Origin: Pontimonas sp.
Lineage (GTDB): Bacteria; Actinomycetota; Actinomycetes; Actinomycetales; Microbacteriaceae
Reading direction: 5' to 3'
Assembly (NCBI GenBank): GCA_023263045.1
Contig: JALQXU010000016.1
Coordinates: forward strand, 1 to 12,631
Length of the DNA: 12,631 bases
Under the pieces are notes generated by a model. That model was not told where the DNA came from. It was given only the letters and a program-made list of their open reading frames with translations, and made no database searches. This document shows positions 1-10,000 of this stretch, piece by piece. A program made the position numbers and the translations under genes. The first letter of the stretch is position 1. Every line of letters begins with the position of its first letter.

Positions 1-38
1 AACCGTTGTAGGCACCCACCAAGCACCCGAGAAAGTAC

Positions 39-50
39 TAGCGTTGTTCT
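39..50 (+). promoter_or_regulatory. Possible -10 element of a leaderless promoter before the isoprenyl transferase
   Basis: TAGCGT at 39-44 fits the actinobacterial TANNNT -10 pattern and ends 6 bases before the GTG at 51, so transcription could begin at the start codon. No Shine-Dalgarno sequence lies at normal distance: the nearest purine run, GAGAAAG, is about 16 bases away. Leaderless messages are common in actinobacteria. No convincing -35 box is visible and only 38 bases lie upstream, so this is a weak call. The rest of bases 1-50 holds nothing I can assign. Confidence 0.3.
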
Positions 51-836
51 GTGAAGTGGCTTCGGTATCTCCTTGGTGAGGGTCTTCTCTATCGCCTCTA
101 CCGCCGCCGAATCCTGGGGGAAATCGAGGGGTTAGCGAAACCCCAGCACGTGGCCATGATTCTTGATGGCAACCGACGCTGGGCCAAGCTCCGAGCACTA
201 GAGTCCTCGGCTCATGGACATCGTGCAGGGGCGGACAAGATTCATGAGTTCCTCAGCTGGTGTGAGGAGCAAGGTATTGAGGTCGTGACCCTCTACTTGC
301 TTTCGTCCGACAACCTAGGAGCCAGAGAATCCGCTGAACTCGATGACCTCGCCATCATTATCGAAAACCTGGCCGATCAGCTCTCTCGGTTTTCGAACTG
401 GCGTGTGAAGCACGTGGGGAACAAGAAAGCGCTGCCCCCACACCTTCAGGAAACTCTCGCTGGAGCTACAGAGCGCACTTCCCGGAATTCTGGCCTCCAT
501 ATCAACCTCGCCGTCGGCTATGGGGGGCGCGAAGAAATTACCCAAGCCGTTGCCAGGCTCGTCGACGAACACAAAGAGTCCGGGGGGACTCTCGAGAGCT
601 TGCCTGAGCACATCAGTGTTCAAGCCATTGCCGACCACCTCTACACTCAAGGTCAGCCCGATCCGGACCTCGTTATTCGCACGTCAGGGGAACAACGCTT
701 GAGTGACTTCATGCTCTGGCAGAGTGCTCACTCCGAGTTCTACTTCGTAGAAGCCCTCGGACCAGATCTTCGAGAAATCGACTTCCTTCGTGCACTCCGA
801 GACTTCGGGACGCGGGCTCGCCGATACGGGCGCTAG
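51..836 (+). CDS. Isoprenyl transferase, short-chain Z-isoprenyl diphosphate synthase type (UppS family, Rv1086-like)
   Basis: This cytosolic cis-prenyltransferase condenses isopentenyl diphosphate with an allylic diphosphate. The 261 residues match the usual family length. The catalytic DGNRRWA motif is at 39-45 (Asp39), followed by GHRAG at 57-60 and surroundings, an LSSDNL segment at 84-89, NLAVGYGGR at 152-160, and the C-terminal block DPDLVIRTSGEQRLS at 204-218, whose Arg210, Arg216 and Ser218 should contact diphosphate; Glu229 is the expected metal ligand. The SSDNL segment (rather than STENW) and the ending RALRDF...RRYGR resemble Mycobacterium tuberculosis Rv1086, which makes short (E,Z)-farnesyl diphosphate, more than the long-chain undecaprenyl or decaprenyl synthases. 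That product assignment is inference, so no symbol is given. The GTG start at 51 is chosen because the N-terminus aligns with the family and no later start precedes the core. The gene stands alone, with a probable terminator 65 bases downstream. Confidence 0.93.
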   Translation: MKWLRYLLGEGLLYRLYRRRILGEIEGLAKPQHVAMILDGNRRWAKLRALESSAHGHRAGADKIHEFLSWCEEQGIEVVTLYLLSSDNLGARESAELDDLAIIIENLADQLSRFSNWRVKHVGNKKALPPHLQETLAGATERTSRNSGLHINLAVGYGGREEITQAVARLVDEHKESGGTLESLPEHISVQAIADHLYTQGQPDPDLVIRTSGEQRLSDFMLWQSAHSEFYFVEALGPDLREIDFLRALRDFGTRARRYGR

Positions 837-901
837 GACTCTCCTGATAGAAAATTTCCTCCGACACAAGAATCGTCAAGATAGAGTCCAGAACAGCGGT
901 T

Positions 902-929
902 AAAAGTGTCCCCCTAGGGTGACACTTTT
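902..929. terminator. Near-perfect 28-bp palindrome, probable bidirectional terminator
   Basis: The arms AAAAGTGTC (902-910) and GACACTTTT (921-929) are perfect inverted repeats. Between them lies the palindrome CCCTAGGG (912-919), so the whole element is symmetric except for one C/T mismatch pair (911 and 920). As RNA it forms a 9-bp stem, a mismatch and a short GC stem with a CUAG loop. The flanking A-run and T-run would make it work as an intrinsic terminator on either strand. It lies 65 bases after the isoprenyl transferase stop and 59 bases before the giant gene. The high symmetry leaves open a dimeric-regulator operator instead. Confidence 0.6.
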
Positions 930-944
930 CCTCTCGTGGCAGGC

Positions 945-988
945 TTGATAGGGCGATTATGGAGTTCTTTTTTTAGACTCAGAAGGCT
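945..988 (+). promoter_or_regulatory. Leader of the giant gene with close-set ribosome binding site and weak promoter candidates
   Basis: AGAAGG at 981-986 pairs well with the 16S anti-Shine-Dalgarno sequence but ends only two bases before the GTG at 989, closer than usual. An in-frame TAG at 974-976 and no other start codon before 989 fix GTG 989 as the furthest upstream start. Promoter candidates are weak: TTGATA at 945-950 as a -35 with no well-spaced -10, GATTAT at 955-960, or TAGACT at 974-979 as -10 elements. A run of seven T lies at 968-974. Transcription after the palindrome at 902-929 must start somewhere here if that element terminates. Confidence 0.35.
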
Positions 989-1066
989 GTGAAGAACCCG
1001 CTCAAATTTTGGCTCGGAACCCTCATGGTTCTGTCGATTGGATTAGTGCCGTCGATAGTGCCGGCA
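989..1066 (+). other. Signal peptide of the giant surface protein
   Basis: Residues 1-26 show a short basic N-region (Lys2, Lys6), a hydrophobic core (FWLGTLMVLSIGLV) and a likely signal peptidase I site at IVPA before Gly27; a second possible site follows VPAA at 31-34. No lipobox cysteine is present, so this is not a lipoprotein. The first cysteine is Cys47. Export by Sec is inferred. Confidence 0.8.
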
Positions 1067-4000
1067 GGAGTGTTTCGTGTCCCCGCAGCGTCGGGTGTTG
1101 AAATTTCGGAGTCAGGTAGTTCGCAGTGCACCCAGGTTGTTTCCTCATTATCTGGCGTAACGGTTGCGCGGTCTGGAGCAACCTGCACAATTACTTTCGC
1201 CTCGAATAATTCATGGACTATTCCGACTGGAGTCGGTGATATGTCGATTCTTGTCGTTGGTGGTGGTGGCGGTGGTGGCTCCGACGCAGGTTCAGGAGGT
1301 GGCGGTGGCGCTCTCATCGAAGGCAGCCTCGTTGCTGGAGGCTCTTATCGCCAGGAGGCTTCCGTGGTCGTGGGTGCTGGAGGTACTGCGGGTAGCTGGG
1401 AAAACAGTCAATGGGCGGGGTCAGGAGGTTCGAGTAGCCTGACGATTTTCGACTCAGACGCAGGAACAGTCGGGATCTCAGCTGCAGGTGGTCAAGGTGG
1501 TTCGAGACTACTCGCGACGGAAACGGACGAAAACGGCGGGCTCAACACGGGGTCTGGGGGAACTCAGCCTTCAATCCCGACGGATTCCTCCGCGAGCGCC
1601 TATTGGACCTCGACTACCCGTCGAGCGGGCGGGGCAGGTGGATCCCAGGGGATTCCTTATGACTACTCAGAGCCCAGAAAAGCCGGTGTCAACGGGTCAG
1701 GCGGTGGGGCATCGGTGTTGTTTGGTGGCTCGTTTGGTGGTGGTGGAGGAAGTGGTGCCAACGGAAATTTTGCGGGTGGCTCCGGTCAAAATGGAGGCGG
1801 TAATGGAGCCGCCTACACCGAGTCGAGCCCGCCGACTTTTTCCACTGCGGGAACATCCTTAACAGGAGGTGGAGGTGGATCGGGTGGTGCCCACGGGGAC
1901 AATATCGCTCGTCCGAACCACAGGTCTGGCGCGGCTGGAGGCTCTGGTGTCGTCAAGGTGTCGTATTCGCTGACTCCGGATGCGCCGACGTCTGTGACAG
2001 TAGCCAGCCTCGATGGCGGCGCTCGAATCACCTACACCAACCCAACGCACTGGGGTGGTGGAACCCTGTCACTCGATTACCGAGTCGACGGTGGGAGCTG
2101 GACCCCATTGGGAGAGACAGATGGGGTCACGGATATTTCTCTCTTAAACAATGCTGTGTATTCGATTGAGTTACGGTCTAAGAACAGCTTCGGTTATGTC
2201 AGCACAGCTACGTCCGCGCTGGAGGTCATCCCGTCAGCCTCAGGTGAAATCCTGAGGCTCGATGCCACCAACGCCTCCTCTTACGGCGGCTCGGGTACCA
2301 CATGGTCTGACCTATCAGGACAAGACAAGCACGGGACTATTTCTGACGCGTCTACTTGGGACTCACGGTCGAAGAGCTTTGCTTTTGACGGAGTAGATGA
2401 TGTCGTGACATTGCCCACTCTCACCTATGACTTCTCTAGTGGTTTTGCTTTTCATGTGGTTGCTGATTTTGGGTCGACAAGCCCAGCTTGGGAGAAGCTT
2501 GTCGAGCTAGGCGCTACCGATGACAACGATTACATCTCCTTCATGCGTCAAAACCAGACGGACAAACTGGAAATTCAGATGCGAGCAAACGGTGGCTCAC
2601 CATTTACGTGCGCATCGGACGGTGGAGAAATCGCTCCCGGTTTCCATACATACTCCGCGGTAGTGCAGTCCGATGGCACCTGTGAGTTCTACGTTGATGG
2701 AGCGGACGCAGGCACCCCAACCGACAACGGGGCGACTTTCACGCTACCTAAGGCGGCCATGAATGCCTCCTTTGTGGGCAAGAGCAGTATCGGTGCAGAT
2801 AATTTCACTAACGGATTAATCCAGTCGGTGATCGTGTACAACACTGCGCAGACAACACCTGTCTGCAAGCCGAACGAAACAACGTTTACAGGCAACGGCA
2901 CTATCGGTGAAGACGGTGTGCCCTATAAGGCTCTCGCGTTCACCACGGTTGGAGAGTGCGATTGGGTTGTTCCGACCGGTGTGGGAGCGGTTGATGCGCT
3001 GCTGGTCGCTGGTGGAGGTGGCGGTGGTGCGCACGTAGGGGGTGGAGGTGGCGCCGGAGGCTTTGTAGAACTGACGAAGCAGAGCCTCACCCCAGGAGCA
3101 ACCGCAGAGGTGAACATCGGTCGCGGAGGTGTCGGCGGTTACTGCGCGGGAAATTCTTGCGCAGGGGGGAGTACCTCGGACATCGAGCCAAAAAACGGAG
3201 GCAATTCTACTTTCAGTGATTTCACGGTGGCCTTGGGTGGAGGACGTGGGGGCAGCTGGACTTACTTCGACGCCGCTGATGGAGGCTCCGGAGGAGGAGA
3301 TTCGGCGGACGGACCCGGGAGCGCAACCACAGGGCAGGGCAAAGACGGTGGTTCCTACGCTTACTTGTATTACACCGGAGGCGGAGGTGGAGCGGGCGCG
3401 GAGGGCGCAGATGGAAGTGGTGGTGCATCAGCTGGAGGCAATCCCGGCCAGGGAGGAGCTGGTCTACCGACGGCTCTATTGCCAGACGCGCAGTTGCGGT
3501 CGCTTGCTGTGGGCTCAGAAGAGTCGGGTCAAGCCCGGGACTATTACTTCGCTGGCGGCGGTGGGGGAAGCCAACACACCTACAACGTCTTTACACGCGC
3601 TGCCGGGGGAATTGGAGGAGGTGGCAGCGGCCATGACCCTACAGGAACCGATGGCGAGTCAGCGCTCGCGACCTCTGGCGGAGGAGGCGGTGGAGGCGCA
3701 GAGCCAAACAATGCGGCAAGCCGAGGTGGAAATGGTGGCTCCGGAACAGTCATTATCCGATACTCGCTTGCTCCCGGAGCTCCCGTATCTCTCTCCGGAA
3801 CCGCGGGGAATACCCAAGTCTCTCTGTCTTGGACAGCTTCCTCTCACACAGGAGGAAGTGCGGTCAGTGACTACGTTGTGCAGTATCAAGAATCTGGTGC
3901 GGGCTCGTGGACTACATTCAGTGATGGTGTTTCAACATCCACGAGTGCCACAGTTACCGGATTGACGAACGGAACCACCTACAACTTCCGAGTCAAGGCG

Positions 4001-7000
4001 ACAAACTCGTCGGGAATAGGCGAGGTGTCCTCGACAGTGTCGGCAATTCCCGTCCCTGAGACAGACTCTTACCTGACGTTTGACGGATCGAATGACTATG
4101 CCTTCAGGTCCGGATCTCTTGGTCTGAACAAGGACCGTTTCAGTGTCGAAGCCTGGGTGTATGACGAAGCATCAAGTTCCGGAATGCACGGAATCATGAG
4201 GTTAGGAACAACCGACCGTTTCTACATGCATGCGGTGAAGGATTCGTCGTCAAACGTCATTTATATGGGCATGAATGGCTCAGGTTCGACCATTTCTACG
4301 GGATTTGAGCTTCCCCAGAACGAATGGGTGCACCTCGCTGTTACGAGAAATGGCACCACGTGGAAGTTCTATGCCAACGGCCAGCTCTATTCACAGGGAA
4401 CGACAGGCGCAACAACCACCATCGACTCGGGCGGACTGTGGATTGGGCGCAGTTACAACGGAGACAACCTCTATTGGGATGGTCGGATTGATCAGGTCAA
4501 GATCTGGGACTACACGCTTTCTGACAGTGATGTCGTGACATCCATGCATACTTGGTCGGACACCGGTGTCACGGGAGGAGCATCTGCGCCCGATTTGGTA
4601 GCGCTCTACGACTTTAATTCCACGAGTACTTCCTCTCTCCCCGACGAAGAAGGGTCATTCGACCTCACACTGAACGGGTCTGTGTCGTCCGCTCAATATG
4701 CCGATGTGAAGACCGAGACCACGTCGTCCGGTAACAAAATCATTCGGTTCCCCAGAAGCTATCTGACCTCCGGCGGAGGCTGGAAAGTGCCCTCGGCTGC
4801 TTCAGATGTGCGCTATCTGGTTGTGGCCGGTGGTGGCGGTGGTGGTTACGACGAAGGTGGTGGTGGTGGAGCTGGAGGACTCCGCCAAGCGACAGGCTTC
4901 TCCGTCACTGCGGGCAACTTCTTGAAGGTCACCGTGGGTCAGGGAGGTCTTGGATCCCCAGGTAATGACGAAAGCGCCAATGCTGGAAGCACGACCAACC
5001 CCGCAACGCTTGCGGCTAGCGGTCAGAACTCCGTCTTCGCGACTATCACTTCCATTGGCGGTGGTGGCGGTGGTGACGCAGTTAATCAAACAAATGCTGT
5101 GGAGCGCCTCGGTCTTTCCGGAGGTTCTGGGGGTGGATCCGCGGGAGAGAACTATGGAATCATCAGCTCTGGTGGTGCGGGTACCGCTGGTCAGGGAAAC
5201 GCGGGAGGAAAGACTAATTCATCGAGTTGGCGCGGCGGCGCTGGCGGTGGTGGTGCTGGGAGCGCAGGCTCTAATGGCGCGTGGAATCGCGGTGGTGCTG
5301 GTGGTGCCGGCGTTTCCGTGTCCTGGACCGGGCTGAGCACTGTTTTTGCTGCAGGTGGCGGTGGTGGAGCTGGAAACTCGGGTTATTCGGGTGGTGCGGC
5401 TGGCTCTGTTGGGGCTGGTGCAGGCGGTAATAACTCGACGAATCCCACTAGCGCAGCTGCTAATACCGGATCTGGTGGTGGTGGTGGAGGAGGAAACTCC
5501 TTCCGTGACCGTTATGGGGGTGCCGACGGGGCGTCAGGAATGATAGTGCTGAGTTACGAGCTTCTTGCTGAACCCAGCATCAGTTCAGCACCCTCGAACA
5601 CGACAGTGGTCGCTGGCAATAACGCGAGCTTTAGCGTGACGGCCACGGACGTGACTTCCTATCAGTGGCAGGTCTCAACAGATGGTGGCTCCACGTGGTC
5701 TGACGTGTCCTCAGCCACAAGCTCCACACTGTCCCTTACTTCTGTCGCGACCTCCAGCAACAGTTACCAGTACCGGGTGGTACTCACTAATACCTCCGGC
5801 TTGGAATCGGTCAGCGTGACCTCCTCTGCCGCTATTTTGACCGTCGAGAACGGCGTTACCGTGACGGGCGCTACCTGTGATGGCAGTTACACCAAGAACG
5901 GACTCACGCTCGAAGCTGGCCACGGGTCCATCTTCTATATCGACACTGGCCAAGGCCAAGAAATTGATGCCGGTTACATTGCATATATTGTCGAGTCGGA
6001 CACCGCGCGCAGTGACCTCTGGGTGGAAGTCTCCGACTTCACCGGGGGAGTAGTTACTCTCGCAAACTCCGACATGTCTGCACAGCCCTTAGGTTCCATT
6101 TCGGCTGGCGGTACAGACACTGCCTTCTTCATGATTAAGGCAACGGGTGCGACATCCACCGCCCAGTCCCACATCGTGAAGGTCTACGACCAGAAACCGA
6201 GCATCGGATCTCCCCAGCCGCTGTATAGCTGCGGTTACAGCTTTGTTGAGGTCGCGGAAACCATCAAAGCTGCCGCGAACAAGGTGGACTCAATTACGTC
6301 AACCTCCGCCTCGAGTCTCGGATCAACCATGACCATTACGGTCCAGGGAGATACGGGAACCATTGGCCAAGGAAATGATGTCGATGGTCGGATGATCTGG
6401 GTCACACCAGCAGCACGGTCAGACTGGCCGACAGAAGCCCTTCGTTTGGAGTCGACATCCATCACTTTCTATTCCGATCGGAACAGACGAACCGTGCTCA
6501 CCACGCACTCCGACACCCTCAGAGTGAACGCATCGACTGATCCGGCACTGTCGGGAACCAACCGACAGTACTACACCGCGACTTACACTTTCCGAGTAAT
6601 TGGTTCCGCGGCAAGTGCTGCTCCCATCATCCCGATTGCGATGATTTCCTCGGGGACGCAGGTGAAACACACAGACGTCGGAGCATTGCCGACGGGAGGT
6701 TCGGCGACTGTTGACGTCACAGCTCCCGCTATCGACTTGACTGTGACCAAGAATGTCAGTGCAACAACGACGGTCAATGCAAATGGTACGACGACGCTGT
6801 CGTATGACATCACGCTCACCAACGGAGGCTCCGACGCCCTCATCATTGATGAAGTCGTCGATACACCGGATAACGGGTTGACGTTGGTCTCAGGATCGGC
6901 CGAGTTCAATGGCGTGTCCGTGTCTGATCCACAGTCGACCGGCTCCAGCTCCCTCGCTTTCTCAGGGCCCTACACAGTCCCGGCAAACTCAGCCCGGGTT

Positions 7001-10000
7001 TTCGAGTACGACATGACGTTCGAAACCTGCGCGGTGGGGTCAAATTATTCGTTCGACAATGTCGCCACGGCAAAGACCGGAACCGTGGTCATCGGTTCGG
7101 GAGCGGCAACCCAGTCAACCGTGAATATCGCCGGTAATTGTGGAACTCAGCAAGCAGTGGTTACCGTCACGGATCAGCCCGTTGACCCGGTCCCGACCAC
7201 CGGAGCTGCCCAATCGGTGACGACGACCACAGCAACCATCCTTGGAACCGTAGACCCGAACAGTCAGTCAGGACTCGATGTTCGATTCCGCTACTCGACC
7301 AATTCCAACGTGTCCTCCTCAACAACGGTGACTCTCGCGGACACCACTTTTGCTTCCAGTCCCTACGGAGTGTCGACAGGACTCACAAGTCTGAGTGCCG
7401 CGACAACGTACTATTACGTCCTCGAGATTGAGGACCCGGGCGGTGGGTGGATTTCCGGCGTCACCAAATCATTTGTCACTGATCCCGCCCCCGCGACGGT
7501 TCAGGCCACCACCACCGCTGCCAGCTCGATTCAAACCACGTCTGTTGTGTTGAACGGGTCAGTTGACGCCAATGCCGTGTCGGGTGGGGCAAAGGTGAAG
7601 TTTGAGTGGACGACCGACTCGAGCTCTGGATCGTGTACGTCGAGGGGCACGTCCACCTTTACCGACTTCTTGCAGTCTGACGATGGCTCGGGGGGAACGG
7701 AGGACGCTGTCCTGACTGGCTTCTCGGCGGTTCCCATGAGCCACGCACTGAGTGGTCTCACCGCTAACAGCGACTACTGCTACCAGATCGTTGCCTACGA
7801 CGGAGCGGGCTACACCTCAGCGACGACCGGTGGATGGGTTGCTTTCACGTCGACCAGCAAGACGGCTCAGACTCTGTCCTGGTCGACATCAGCCAACCCT
7901 CTCCCCGCGGGAGGCACCACCACAGTAACGGCGACCGCGACAAGTGGACTCTCCGTCACCTACACCAGCGCCGACACCTCCATTTGTACCGTGAATGCTT
8001 CTACTGGGGTTGTCACCGCGGTGGCAAATTCAGGAACCTGTTCGATTACCGCGAGCCAGTCTGGGAACGGGACCTATTACGCGGCCGTGCCGGTGACCAC
8101 ATCGTTCTCGATCATTCCTCCGGTTGTCACTCCGGCGGCCCTCCCCAACGCGACCTATCAAACGTCTGGTTACAGCCAAACGCTTCTCGCTACGGGAGGC
8201 AATGGAACCTATTCGAGTTGGAGTGTGAGCTCTGGCAGTTTGCCCAGTGGAATGAGTCTGGATTCGAGCACGGGAATCATCTCTGGAACTCCCACTTCGG
8301 CCGGCCTCTATAGCTTCACGGTCACAGTGACGAGTAATAGTGTGACGAGCGCAGCTCAGGCCTTCTCCCTTACCGTGGCGAAGAAATCCGTCACGGTTAC
8401 TGCAAATAGCCCGACGGTTATCTATGGTTCGGCAGCTCCGACCGTGTCGCCCACTTACTCCGGCTTTGTCGGATCCGATGCCACCACAGTGTCCTCGGGA
8501 GACAATGTCGCGCCGACCTGCACATCAACCTACGTGGTGGGGCAAAACGCGGGCACAACAGCCACAACATCGTGCTCTGCGGGGTACCACGACAACTATG
8601 TCTACTCCTATGTGACAGGTACCGCCACGGTGACAAAGTTCCCGGTGACCATCACGGCTCTTGATGCGGCAAAGCAGAACGTTGTCTCGGGATCAGACAC
8701 CATCGTTTCCGCTGACCCCACCTTGCGTTGGGTGGCGACCTCTCCGCTTCCCGCAGGGGAAACTATTGCCGATGTGGTCCCCGCGGGAGTGAGCATTTCA
8801 CGAGCTAACTCAGGGACAACACCGGCGACCATTGCCACCGCAAGCCTTCCGGCGGGAGAGCAGGCGGGAACCTTCACCATCACACCCAGTGGTACCGCGG
8901 GTTCGAACTACACGGTCAGCTTCGTGACAGGCACTCTCACGATTCAAACCCCACTCGAGGTCCCCACCGTGACCGTGTCAGACAAGACGATGGCTTACGG
9001 AGATTCGAACACGGCCTCGACGTTCATCGGTGGTTCTGCAACCAACACCTCCTCTGGTTCTGTGGCGGGCACGTGGGCATATACCTACCTGGACTCGGGA
9101 GGGGATCCGGTCACTCTGACCGATTTGAGCACCCTTGACGCGGGAACATATGTCGTGAGGGTTGCGTTCACGCCGTCTGATGGAACCACCTACTACACCG
9201 CTGCTCCCGTGATTGAGACGATGACTCTCACGGTGACACGCAAGGTGATTACTGTGACGGCGGCTGACAAAAAGAAACTCCTCGGAGCGCTCGACCCCTC
9301 GCTCACCTGGAGCGGTTCGGGGTATATCGGCTCGGACACTGACTCGACTCTTGGCCCGGTCACCATTTCTCGGGCGTCGGGAGAGACAGAAGGCTCCTAC
9401 GCCATCACCACCTCTGGGGGTGACACACCTAACTACTCGGTCACTCACGTGGGTGGGACCTTCTATATCTATGAGCCTGTCATCACGGTGACGGAGTCCC
9501 GCGGTGTTCTCACCAACAGGACGGTCAGCGCGAACTGTAAAGGTTTAAAACCGGGCTCTAATGCGAGCTTCATCTTGACCACGGGGGGAACCGACAGCAC
9601 CATTGCTACCTCCACGGTGGCCAGTGATGGAACCTGCCCCATGTCCTCCACACTTTCTACTTCCATTCCTCAGGGTGTTCACACGCTGAAAATCACGGGA
9701 ACTGATCCGTTGAATGGCGCAGTCACCAAGACAAAGAACATCATTTTGCTCTCCGCGAGTATTCAGGTAATCACCAATAACTCTGGTGGTGGCGGAGGTG
9801 GTGGAGGTTCGTCCTCTGGCGGGAACCCGCCGCTCATTCAAACTCCTGTGAGTATCGTCACGGGACAGCCGGGTGTTCGGCGCCCTGTCACACCTCCCGG
9901 TCTGACGAACCTTCCAGCGACCACTGAAAGTCCGACTCAAACTGAACAGCCTCGGGCTAACCCCGGTCGCCGACTTGTTCCAGTATTGCCGGGAGCACCA

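Noticed and set aside
1..50. Part of an upstream gene on either strand
   Set aside because: Fifty bases give only a few codons in any frame and no recognisable protein end or start. A divergent gene beginning just outside the window cannot be judged.
979..1317. Minus-strand frame encoding a proline-rich peptide, with similar ones at 1813-2031 and 2923-3117
   Set aside because: These are antisense shadows of the glycine codons (GGN read backwards gives NCC, mostly proline/threonine-type strings). They lack ribosome binding sites and family resemblance.
3129..3965. 278-residue plus-strand frame inside the giant gene
   Set aside because: It is an out-of-frame reading of the glycine-rich copy B and FN3 region, with random-looking composition. 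The giant frame through the same bases has clear domain patterns.
9911..9925. LPATT at residues 2975-2979 as a sortase motif
   Set aside because: A sorting signal must be followed closely by a hydrophobic stretch and a basic tail at the C-terminus. This one lies in the Pro-rich linker almost 400 residues from the end.
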